NCBI GenBank assembly: GCA_010365215.1
Contig: JAAFGT010000014.1
Coordinates: 1-60,135 of the forward strand
DNA length: 60,135 nucleotides
Reading direction: 5' to 3'
Source: Acidipila sp.
GTDB lineage: Bacteria; Acidobacteriota; Terriglobia; Acidiferrales; UBA7541
The notes beneath the pieces were generated by a model. The model saw only the letters and a list, made by a program, of their open reading frames with translations, did no database searches and was not told the origin of the DNA. The number at the start of each line of letters is the position of its first letter. Position 1 is the stretch's first letter. Both the position numbers and the translations under genes were made by a program. Positions 33,230 through 40,649 of this stretch are shown piece after piece.

Positions 33230-33919
33230 ATGAAAGCGAAGCTGTTTGTTGGCGTCGTGGTCTGCCTGCTGGCGGCCGCGGCAATTCCGGTTTGTGCGCA
33301 ATCCCATCAGGTCCCGCAGGGCACACAGGTCCGCCTGACACTACTCAACGGCCTTTCCACCAGCGTGGCGCGCGATGGCGACCCATTCACCGCGGTCGTT
33401 ACCGAGCCCGTCTATCTGGGCACTGAACTGATTCTTCCAGCCGGCGCAAAGGTGCACGGCACAGTAGGGGCGATCGTACGGCCCAGGCGCTTCGGCATGA
33501 TCCGCGGCGGCTCGGCCATGAACCTCAACTTCCACTCCATCGAAATCGGCCGGCATGAAATGCCCGCGCAGATGAGTCTCATCTCCATCTCCAATCCCGG
33601 CGAGCACGGAAACGGCAAGCTGCGCAAGGACGTGAAAATCGACGAGGGCGCGGTCCTTCACGAAAAGCGGGACATCAAAGGCAACCTGGGACTTGTGGCA
33701 TTGGGCACGGGCGGCGGCACCGTGGTGGGCGCCGTGTTCAGTCACGTAGTGCGCGGAACGGTATTTGGTTTGGTGGGCACCACGGCGTTCGTCATGGTTC
33801 GCAAAGGCAAAGAGGTGGAACTGCCCGCGCAAACTGGCCTGCTGATCCGCATGGACAACACCATTATAGTCCCTTCGATTGTGGCTCAGGCCGGAGGGTA
33901 TCTTATCCCGCGTCCATAG
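33230..33919 (+). CDS. Unknown exported protein with glycine-rich segment
   Basis: This 229-residue protein has a clear signal peptide (MKAKLFVGVVVCLLAAAAIPVCAQ, cleavage after about residue 24). The start at the ATG at 33230 has the strong site GGAGCAGGAGG. The mature protein begins with VPQGTQVRLTLLNGLSTSVARDGDPFTAVVTEPVYLGTE, a pattern of beta-rich proteins that govern solubility or coating of outer-membrane structures, followed by a Gly-rich hydrophobic stretch (LGTGGGTVVGAVFSHVVRGTVFGLVG). The function is unknown; an envelope role is inferred. Confidence 0.72.
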   Translation: MKAKLFVGVVVCLLAAAAIPVCAQSHQVPQGTQVRLTLLNGLSTSVARDGDPFTAVVTEPVYLGTELILPAGAKVHGTVGAIVRPRRFGMIRGGSAMNLNFHSIEIGRHEMPAQMSLISISNPGEHGNGKLRKDVKIDEGAVLHEKRDIKGNLGLVALGTGGGTVVGAVFSHVVRGTVFGLVGTTAFVMVRKGKEVELPAQTGLLIRMDNTIIVPSIVAQAGGYLIPRP

Positions 33920-34067
33920 AAGCTTTCGTCGAAAGCCGCAGCAGGATGTGCAAAGCATTCTGGTCGTATAAGGGAATCATTAAGAGGATAAGGGAAGTTG
34001 TGCGTGGCGGTGACGCGCACCAGATTTTCTGGCCGCCTTTATGATCTCTGTTGCGCCCGGCTAACTT

Positions 34068-34472
34068 CTACTTTCTTGACTCGGCGGCCAGTTTTTCCGG
34101 CAACACCACGGGCCAGATGGTTTCCGGCTGAAGTGCCAACAAGCCCACCGCCCACTTATCTCCGGCGCGCTGCACCCATGAGACCAGGAAGAGCATCGGT
34201 TTCTGGGGAAGCTCGGCGCTTCTTTCGGGGTGGGCGACGCGTATGGCCAGCACGCTTCTGACCTCCACTTGGTTTTTCAGGCGCAGCTGGCATCCACCCT
34301 TGCTTACGTTGACAGTGACTCCACGTTCCGTGAAATAGCGCTTGGTGATGGTGAAGCCAAACAGCTCCACGGGAAATGCCAGATTGATTCGCCGCTCGCG
34401 CCGGCGGTCGCGATTCGCGTCTTTGCTCAGCTCCTCCCAGGGAGCTTCGTTCGGCGTGCTGGCGATGCTCAT
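34068..34472 (-). CDS. PilZ-domain protein
   Basis: This single PilZ domain protein of 134 residues starts at the ATG at 34472, with GAGGA eight bases upstream. The RxxxR part is RRERRINLAFPVELFG and the second motif is VNVSKGGCQLRL, so c-di-GMP binding is likely. The C-terminal half includes SWVQRAGDKWAVGL, typical of the barrel. It lies just downstream of an NtrC-type regulator on the same strand. Confidence 0.82.
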   Translation of the reverse strand: MSIASTPNEAPWEELSKDANRDRRRERRINLAFPVELFGFTITKRYFTERGVTVNVSKGGCQLRLKNQVEVRSVLAIRVAHPERSAELPQKPMLFLVSWVQRAGDKWAVGLLALQPETIWPVVLPEKLAAESRK

Positions 34473-34605
34473 CTGCTGTTGTCCTCCTGTGAACACTCAG
34501 CCGGCGTAGTTGGTCGTACGTAATTCGGCGTGCATCGTCCGTCGCCAGTCTTCCATCGTGGGTCGCGGCCTCCGCTCAAGCGCGGGCGACACGCGCCTTC
34601 GCGAA

Positions 34606-36051
34606 TTAGTGCCCGCCACTGGAACGGCCGCTTTTTCGGCGCCGTCCCCCTTCATCGTGGCGTTTCAAGAAACGGTAGAGGCTCGTGCGGCCAATGCCCA
34701 GAATCTCTGCGGAGCGCAGACGGTTCCCGCCGCACATTTCCAGCACTCGTTCGATGTGCCGCTGGCGCACCTGCGCAATGGAGACCGGCATCCACGGATC
34801 GCTGGAGGCCGGCTGGCCGGGCGCGGGTAAACGCAGGGCTTCCGGCAGGTCGGCCACACCGATCAGGTCGCTGGTAGCCGTGATGCACGCGCAGGAAATT
34901 GCGTTTTCCAGTTCGCGGACGTTTCCCGGCCAGCGATGCTGCAAAAGCAGCGCCTGCGCGCGGCGGCTGAGGCCCTCGAGATTGCGGTGGTAGGCCTTGT
35001 TGAATTTTTTCAGGAAATATTGCGTCAGCAACAGGATGTCTTCATTGCGCTCGGCCAGCGACGGCACGCGAATCTCGATGGTGCTCAGGCGATAGTAGAG
35101 GTCTTCGCGGAATCTTCCGGCCAGCACCTCCGCCCGCAAGTCGCGATTGGTGGCGGCGATCAGGCGCACATCCACGCGGCGGATTTCCGGCGAGCCTACG
35201 CGCTGGATCTCGCGATTCTGAATCACCCGCAGCAGCTTGGCTTGTGTGGAAACCGACATTTCCGCAATCTCATCCAGGAATAATGTTCCTCCGTCGGCAT
35301 ATTCAAACAGGCCAGGCCGCGTTTCGGTAGCGCCGGTAAAAGCGCCGCGCACGTGGCCAAAGAGTTGGCTCTCAATCAGCGTGTCCACCAGCGCCGAGCA
35401 GTTGCAGATGGCGAAGCGCTCCCGCGCCACCGGGCTCATCTCGTGAACCGCGCGCGCCACCAGCTCTTTGCCCGATCCGGTGGGCCCGGCGATCAGAACA
35501 TTGGTGTAATGCTTGGCCACCTTCTGCGCCAGCTCGAACATTTCCAGTAACGCGGGACTCTTGCCCACAATTCCGTGCACTTCGAGCTGCGCCAGCAGGG
35601 AATCTTCGATTTCGCGGATACGCTGCTTCCGCCCGGTGTGGTCCGCCAGTTCGTCGAGAGTCTTGGCCAGCCGTACGCGATCCACGGGCTTGGTGATGTA
35701 GTCGTAGGCGCCCTTCTTGATGGCGTTAATCGCCGAATCCAGCGTATAGAAACCCGTCATCAAAACCACTTCCACGCTCGGATCGATGGCTTGCGCCCGC
35801 AACAGAAACGTGAGCCCATCCATTTCCGGCATCTTGACGTCGCTGAGCACTACCGTACAGCGTCGCGCACGAACCGCGTCGAGCGCCTCGTTCGGGTCGC
35901 CGGTGCCGCTGACAGCGAAACCCAGATGCGCCAGCGTCTCCACAACGGTCTGCAGGTTACCTGGATCATCGTCGAGAACGCACACGCGCAGGCTCTGCCG
36001 ACGGTGAAGTGTTTCGCGCTCTTCCACGTTCTGAACGAGCATTGCCGGCAC
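34606..36051 (-). CDS. NtrC-family sigma-54-dependent response regulator
   Basis: This protein has 481 residues: receiver domain (about 20-140, phosphoacceptor Asp in [13 protein letters not shown], then Thr in LMTGF and Lys in ITKPVD), AAA+ domain (about 158-390) with Walker A GPTGSGKE, the sigma-54 contact motif GAFTGA, Walker [10 protein letters not shown], and a Fis-type helix-turn-helix at the end ([20 protein letters not shown]). No sensor kinase gene lies beside it. It would activate sigma-54 promoters on phosphorylation. Confidence 0.93.
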   Translation of the reverse strand: MPAMLVQNVEERETLHRRQSLRVCVLDDDPGNLQTVVETLAHLGFAVSGTGDPNEALDAVRARRCTVVLSDVKMPEMDGLTFLLRAQAIDPSVEVVLMTGFYTLDSAINAIKKGAYDYITKPVDRVRLAKTLDELADHTGRKQRIREIEDSLLAQLEVHGIVGKSPALLEMFELAQKVAKHYTNVLIAGPTGSGKELVARAVHEMSPVARERFAICNCSALVDTLIESQLFGHVRGAFTGATETRPGLFEYADGGTLFLDEIAEMSVSTQAKLLRVIQNREIQRVGSPEIRRVDVRLIAATNRDLRAEVLAGRFREDLYYRLSTIEIRVPSLAERNEDILLLTQYFLKKFNKAYHRNLEGLSRRAQALLLQHRWPGNVRELENAISCACITATSDLIGVADLPEALRLPAPGQPASSDPWMPVSIAQVRQRHIERVLEMCGGNRLRSAEILGIGRTSLYRFLKRHDEGGRRRKSGRSSGGH

Positions 36052-36249
36052 TCTGTGCGCTCCCCGGCCGCGTACGGTGGGACTCGGTTCGTAAATTTGG
36101 CGGCTTATTCAATCTATCGGCAAGACGTAAGAAAACTTCAGGGTCTATTTGATTGCCGGGCAGGTGCCCGCGGGCGCGCTCTGCAGGAGCCCGAGCGTAG
36201 GCGCAATCACGGAGCGCCCGCCAATTCGCCAACCATTTTCTCGAATGGA

Positions 36250-36645
36250 CTAGTGAATCAGCCGCCTGCCGAAATCTTCGATTTCCGGAAATATCTGCAT
36301 GCCGTGCGGCACGGTCCCAGCCTGCGTGCGGGCATCCGAGAGCTTCTCCTGTTCGCTTTGCCACGGCCAAAGCTGCTCGAGTTGTATCAGCGAGGTGTTT
36401 TGCACCGGCCCGGCTTGGATGCGGCCTGCTCGGAAAGCTATGGGAAGGCTTGCGGGCAGCTTGGCCGGCTCGGCCAGCCGGAGGAAGACCATGGCGCCGC
36501 TGGTTACACGGTGCCGCAAGACGATCTTTTTTTGATTGTGTTCGCCCCACTCCAACTGAGTGTGCTCCACGAAGAAGTTCTCGTCATTGTCCCAGCCGGA
36601 AATCTCGACTTTGTAAAACCGTCCCGGTTTTGTAGTTGAACTCAT
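36250..36645 (-). CDS. Unknown protein
   Basis: I do not recognise this 131-residue protein. The start has a good GGAGG site six bases upstream. It reads RFYKVEISGWDNDENFFVEHTQLEW and then VFLRLAEPAKLPASLPIAFRAG, an all-beta pattern compatible with a small barrel, perhaps a distant PilZ relative given its PilZ neighbours (inference). There is no signal peptide. It is transcribed towards the NtrC-type gene 198 bp away. Confidence 0.6.
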   Translation of the reverse strand: MSSTTKPGRFYKVEISGWDNDENFFVEHTQLEWGEHNQKKIVLRHRVTSGAMVFLRLAEPAKLPASLPIAFRAGRIQAGPVQNTSLIQLEQLWPWQSEQEKLSDARTQAGTVPHGMQIFPEIEDFGRRLIH

Positions 36646-36848
36646 GATTAACCTCCACTAGGGACAAGAGCACGTCGCACGCCAGGCAGCGCCTGCGTCC
36701 GGGTTGCAAACAAAGCGGTTGGGCGGCACACCTAAGCAGCCGGCGGGGCGAATGTTTCTACCCCGAACAGCCTGTGCGTTTTTGAAACAGGGAGCGAATA
36801 ATTCGAGGATTCCTGCCGGCGCCTTGAGGCGTGCGGCACGTCCGCTGC

Positions 36849-37559
36849 TTACGTTCCCAGGAACAGAAAGTGCAGAGCCAGTCCGAAGATAAAATGGAAC
36901 ATCCGTCCAAAGACGATCCACGCGATCATCAGCCCGGCCAGTCCCAGGCCGGCAGAGTGCAGAAAATCAAACCAGCGCAGTGCCTTTTCTTCGGAGAGGA
37001 ACAGCGCGATGACGGTGCTGCCGTCCAGTGGCGGCACGGGAAGAAGATTGAATGTCCCCAGCAGCAGATTCAAGCTGAAGAATACACTGAGCAGTGAAGC
37101 GGCAAACCCGTCGGCCGGGGAGTTGGTCACGCCCACCAGCTTCGCGAACGTGCTGTACTCCGGCACGTGAAAATGCCCCAACGCGATTCCTGCGCGCAAG
37201 CCTGCCGCTGCCAGCAGCATCAGAGTGAAATTGGCCGCCGGCCCGGCCAGGGCCATCCATGCCGCGCGACGCGGGTGAAGCCTTTGCCAGGAAGGATCGT
37301 AAGGCGCGCTGGCCCAGCCCATCATCCAGCCGTTCAGCAAGTACGAAACGAATGGCACCACCACGATGCCGATCGGCTCGCGCATAATGTGCGGCAGCGG
37401 ATTGAGGCTGGCCTGCCCGCCCTCGGAAGCTGTGGGGTCGCCACCCAGCTTAGCCGCCAGAGCGTGCGCGGCTTCGTGGCAAACCGTGGAAAATAAAAAG
37501 GCCAAATACCAGATCCCGCCAAGGGCCAGAAACTCCGGAGTAAACTGTGAAAGGTCCAC
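36849..37559 (-). CDS. Site-2 protease family (M50) membrane metalloprotease
   Basis: This 236-residue intramembrane zinc protease homologue has the zinc motif HEAAH (CHEAAHALAAKLGG, about 28-32) within the first hydrophobic segment and the third ligand motif NLLPVPPLDGS in a later one. Five to six hydrophobic segments are visible. It lacks PDZ and CBS domains, so it is the short SREBP/SpoIVFB-like type. The substrate is unknown. Confidence 0.87.
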   Translation of the reverse strand: MDLSQFTPEFLALGGIWYLAFLFSTVCHEAAHALAAKLGGDPTASEGGQASLNPLPHIMREPIGIVVVPFVSYLLNGWMMGWASAPYDPSWQRLHPRRAAWMALAGPAANFTLMLLAAAGLRAGIALGHFHVPEYSTFAKLVGVTNSPADGFAASLLSVFFSLNLLLGTFNLLPVPPLDGSTVIALFLSEEKALRWFDFLHSAGLGLAGLMIAWIVFGRMFHFIFGLALHFLFLGT

Positions 37560-37682
37560 CGCAGCCTAGACTAAGCGCAGCGCCAGGGAGTTGCAAGTCC
37601 CGGAACGACCTGATGGCGGCCCCTCGTGAAGTTCCCAGCGCTGGATCGAAGCCCGCGTAAGATTGCGTTTGACTCATATCTG

Positions 37683-37704
37683 TATTTCTAGTATGGTCGA
37701 AATA
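37683..37704. promoter_or_regulatory. Candidate ArsR operator
   Basis: TATTTC-N10-GAAATA is a perfect 6-bp inverted repeat that ends at the first base of the arsR start codon. Its place suits autorepression by ArsR, released by arsenite. Binding is inferred. Confidence 0.5.
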
Positions 37705-38072
37705 TGAGCGATGGCCATCGTCGTCCAAATCAGAGTTCGGAAGTGGCCTCGTGCGCCGACCGCTTTGCCGCACTGGGCGCCGAGCCCCGCCTGCGCATCT
37801 TGCGCCTTCTGCTGGCAGCGCATCCCGGCGGCATGAACGTCGGCGAGTTGCAGGAGGAGCTGGACATTCCCGGCTCTACGCTCTCCCACCACCTGGACAA
37901 GCTCAGAAACGAAGATCTGATCACCGTGCGTCGCGACCGCCAGTTTCTTTTCTACGCGGCGAATACTGAAGTTTTGAAGGGTTTGATTGCCTTTCTCTAT
38001 GCGGAGTGCTGTTCGCGAAGCGGCGCCGTTACCGCACGATCGCTGGCAACGCTTTGCTGCACGCCAAAGTAA
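37704..38072 (+). CDS. arsR: ArsR-family arsenic-responsive repressor
   Basis: This 122-residue winged-helix regulator has helix-turn-helix MNVGELQEELDIPGSTLSHHLDKLRNEDL and wing ITVRRDRQFLFYAA. The C-terminus carries two Cys-Cys pairs (AECCSRS and TLCCTPK), a plausible As(III) site like those of C-terminal-sensing ArsRs (inference). An inverted repeat covers the start codon. It lies 21 bp before arsM, so the pair forms one inducible unit. Confidence 0.88.
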   Translation: MSDGHRRPNQSSEVASCADRFAALGAEPRLRILRLLLAAHPGGMNVGELQEELDIPGSTLSHHLDKLRNEDLITVRRDRQFLFYAANTEVLKGLIAFLYAECCSRSGAVTARSLATLCCTPK

Positions 38073-38093
38073 GTTGCATAAAAGGAGAACGAC

Positions 38094-38981
38094 GTGAAAG
38101 AACACGCTACCAAGGAAGTTGGGCACGCCACCAAGCAGGACGAGCAAGCTACTAAACAGATCGTGCAAGAACGGTATGCGGAAGCGGCGCGCCGGGTGAC
38201 GTCCGGGGCTGGTAACGGCTGCTGCGGCGCCGGGGCCTCCACCAGTTGCGCTGATCCCATTACATCGAATCTATATAATGACGGTGAAAAGGCGCAATTA
38301 CCTTCCGACGCTGTGGCGGCATCGCTGGGCTGCGGAAATCCGACGGCGCTGGCGCAGTTGTCGCCCGGCGAAGTCGTGCTCGATCTGGGCTCGGGCGGCG
38401 GGATTGACGTACTGCTCTCGGCGCGGCGCGTATCTCCGGGCGGCAAGGCTTACGGTCTGGACATGACCGACGCCATGCTGGAGCTGGCTCGAGAAAATCA
38501 GCGCAAAGCCGGCGTGAGCAACGTGGAGTTCCTCAAAGGCGAGATTGAAGCCATTCCGTTGCCGGACAATTCAGTGGATGTGGTGATTTCGAACTGTGTC
38601 ATCAATCTTTCCACGGACAAAAATAAAGTATTGCGCGAAGCGTTTCGAGTTCTGCGCCCAGGCGGCCGGTTTGCGGTGTCCGATGTCGTGGTGCGCGGCG
38701 AAGTTCCCGCCGAGATCCGCCGCAACGTCGAGTTATGGATCGGCTGCGTCGCGGGCGCGCTGCAGGAGAGCGAATATCGCTCCCTGCTGGCAGGCGCCGG
38801 TTTCGAGGCCATTGACGTCGAGCCCACGCGCACCTACTGTGCCGCGGATGCCAAGGAGTTTCTGGCCGCCGCGGGTCTCGATGCCGCTGCCATAGCCCCG
38901 GTCGTCGACGGCAAATTCCTAAGCGCCTTCATCCGCGCGCGCAAACCGAAACCCGCACGGGCGTGGAATGTGCCAGACTGA
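38094..38981 (+). CDS. arsM: Arsenite S-adenosylmethionine methyltransferase
   Basis: ArsM methylates arsenite stepwise to volatile methylarsines. This copy has 295 residues: a Cys-rich N-terminus (GNGCCGAGASTSC), the SAM site VLDLGSGGGIDVLLSARRV, and the three family cysteines in ASLGCGNP, ISNCVINL and IGCVAGAL that bind As(III). The GTG start at 38094 follows an AAGGAGAA site. The first 45 residues hold Lys/Glu-rich near-repeats (HATKEVG, HATKQDE, QATKQIV). It is coupled to arsR. Confidence 0.94.
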   Translation: MKEHATKEVGHATKQDEQATKQIVQERYAEAARRVTSGAGNGCCGAGASTSCADPITSNLYNDGEKAQLPSDAVAASLGCGNPTALAQLSPGEVVLDLGSGGGIDVLLSARRVSPGGKAYGLDMTDAMLELARENQRKAGVSNVEFLKGEIEAIPLPDNSVDVVISNCVINLSTDKNKVLREAFRVLRPGGRFAVSDVVVRGEVPAEIRRNVELWIGCVAGALQESEYRSLLAGAGFEAIDVEPTRTYCAADAKEFLAAAGLDAAAIAPVVDGKFLSAFIRARKPKPARAWNVPD

Positions 38982-39040
38982 AGTAGGGAAGCATCAGGCT
39001 GCGGCATCAAGCTGTGTCTCAAGGCACATCTTGTCGTGTT

Positions 39041-39065
39041 GTCATGCCGAGCGCAGCGAGGAATC
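39041..39065 (+). repeat. Dispersed repeat copy, forward orientation
   Basis: The 25-bp sequence centred on CCGAGCGCAGCGAGGAATC matches, in inverted orientation, 39324-39349 at about 20 of 25 positions. The same core is a familiar type of dispersed repeat in environmental genomes (from memory, not checked). Confidence 0.5.
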
Positions 39066-39099
39066 AGTTCTTGAGGCCGCAATCGTCTAGGAGCTCACC

Positions 39100-39300
39100 G
39101 TGAAACCGTTGCGTGGACGCATTCTGCAAATGTTCGCGAAGATGAACACCGACCGCCTGGACCTTCATGTGCTCTTCGAAGCCGCCGGCAATGATCCCGC
39201 GGAGCGCCAGCAAGTCCTGGACCAGATCGAAGCTCTGGTGCGTGACGGATATCTCGAACCGAGCGGCAGTGATTTCTACACTCTCACCAAAAAAATCTGA
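39100..39300 (+). CDS. Small winged-helix-like unknown protein
   Basis: This 66-residue protein has a GTG start and AGGAG six bases upstream. The sequence LRGRILQMFAKM, HVLFEAAGNDPAERQQVLDQIEALVRDGYLEPSGSDFYTLTKK resembles the end of a winged helix domain (recognition helix then wing). It is flanked by inverted dispersed repeats. Whether it is an independent gene or part of a mobile unit is unclear. Confidence 0.6.
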   Translation: MKPLRGRILQMFAKMNTDRLDLHVLFEAAGNDPAERQQVLDQIEALVRDGYLEPSGSDFYTLTKKI

Positions 39301-39323
39301 TCGCGACGCGCCGCCGTCGCCGG

Positions 39324-39349
39324 GCATTCTTCGCTGCGCTTGGAATGCC
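39324..39349 (-). repeat. Dispersed repeat copy, inverted orientation
   Basis: This is the inverted partner of 39041-39065. It also lies in a strong hairpin, with GCCGGGCATTC and GGAATGCCGGC at about 39318-39351 pairing apart from a bulge. Confidence 0.5.
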
Positions 39350-39393
39350 GGCAAAACAAGCCATGGTCACGCCGTTGGTGGTAGGCTTGCCGC

Positions 39394-40413
39394 ATGCCAC
39401 GTGAAGTATTGCTCCTGCGCGAGCCGGAGATCCGCGAACTGCTTGACCCGGCGGCGTGCATCGACGCGGTCGAAAAAGCATTCATAGCATATTCCACGGG
39501 CCGCGCGGAGCTGCCCGTAGTCCTCCATCTCCACGTCCCCGAAAATCACGGCGAAATTCATATCAAGGCAGGGCATCTCCACGGTGCGGCGGTGTATGCC
39601 GTGAAAATTGTATCGGGATTTCCCGGTGACGCGGCGCAGGGAGTACCGGCGATGAACGGCATGGTAGTCGTTTTCGACGCGAACACCGGCGCCCCCGCCG
39701 CGTTCCTGCTCGACAATGGCTACATCACCGAATTGCGCACGGCCGCGGCCGGCTCTCTGGCAGCCAAGCACCTGGCACGGCGCGAAGTTCGCAGCGTTGC
39801 TGTAGTCGGATCGGGCAGCCAGGCGCGCTATCAGATCGAATCGCTCGCGCTGGTAAGGAGCTTCCGCGAAGTGCGCATCTGGGGCCGCCACCGAGACCGC
39901 GCTGAACGTTGCGCCAAAGATCTTGCCACGCGATTTCAAGGCGGGCATAGCGGGCTCGCGGTTGGTTGCCAATTCGCCGCGGCGCCATCGGTGCGCGAGG
40001 CGCTCGCGGGCGCGGACATTATTATTACCGTAACCTCGAGTCGTGAGCCTTTGGTGGGCGCCGAGTGGCTTGCGCCGGGCTCTACGGTAATCGCCGTCGG
40101 CTCCGACAATCCTGAAAAGCAGGAGCTCGACGTCGACGTGCTGGCGCGCGCCGACCGCATTGTCGCCGACAGCCTGCCGCAGTGCCTGCGCTTGGGCGAG
40201 ATTCATCACGCCGTGGAGCGCGGCGCCATCGTAAAAGAAAAAGTCGCCGCGGAGATCGGGCAGATCGCCGCGGGGCTCAAACCCGGCCGCCAGTCGGAGG
40301 CGGAAATTATCGTTTGCGATTTAACCGGTGTGGGAGTGCAGGACGTTGCAGCGGCTGCGCTGGTCTACCAGAGGGCTATCCTCGCCGGCCGCGGCGAAAA
40401 AATCGCCCTATAG
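39394..40413 (+). CDS. Ornithine cyclodeaminase/mu-crystallin family enzyme
   Basis: This NAD(P)-dependent enzyme of 339 residues belongs to the family of ornithine cyclodeaminase, alanine dehydrogenase (archaeal) and ketimine reductase. The N-terminal part includes IKAGHLHGAAVYAVKIVSGF with the substrate-binding Lys, the Rossmann motif is VAVVGSGSQARYQIESL, and VTSREPLVGAEWLAPGSTVIAVGSD is typical. The exact substrate cannot be told from sequence. Its start has no strong ribosome site. Confidence 0.85.
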   Translation: MPREVLLLREPEIRELLDPAACIDAVEKAFIAYSTGRAELPVVLHLHVPENHGEIHIKAGHLHGAAVYAVKIVSGFPGDAAQGVPAMNGMVVVFDANTGAPAAFLLDNGYITELRTAAAGSLAAKHLARREVRSVAVVGSGSQARYQIESLALVRSFREVRIWGRHRDRAERCAKDLATRFQGGHSGLAVGCQFAAAPSVREALAGADIIITVTSSREPLVGAEWLAPGSTVIAVGSDNPEKQELDVDVLARADRIVADSLPQCLRLGEIHHAVERGAIVKEKVAAEIGQIAAGLKPGRQSEAEIIVCDLTGVGVQDVAAAALVYQRAILAGRGEKIAL

Positions 40414-40462
40414 TACCTGCCGATTTGCCGGAAAAACGAGGGGCGCAACGGCAAGATAAATG

Positions 40463-40537
40463 TGGCTCCGGGGCCTGGACTCGAACCAGGATAGCCAGAT
40501 CCAAAGTCTGGTGGCCTACCGATTAGCCGACCCCGGA
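40463..40537 (-). tRNA. tRNA-Gln (anticodon UUG)
   Basis: The minus strand folds into a complete cloverleaf: acceptor TCCGGGG/CCCCGGA, anticodon stem CCAGA-TCTGG around loop CTTTGGA (anticodon TTG), T arm with GGTTCGAGTCC. A CCA end is encoded at 40463-40465. Confidence 0.97.
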
Positions 40538-40649
40538 ACATTTAGAAAACCGCGTAACTATTCTAGACGGAAGCTCGCACCAATAGCATCCTTAATTCCG
40601 GGGAACTGCTTGCAGCTTGTAGTGTTCCGCGCGGCTAGCTGGGACACGT

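Noticed and set aside
36658-36700. Possible sigma-54 promoter (GG-N10-GC) before the gene starting at 36645
   Set aside because: Only the GG and GC bases fit; TGGCAC and TTGCA are poorly matched, so it is not distinguishable from chance.
38094-38230. Repeats HATKE/QATKQ in ArsM as a possible separate short peptide
   Set aside because: They are in frame with ArsM, whose GTG start has a good ribosome site, so they are an N-terminal extension.
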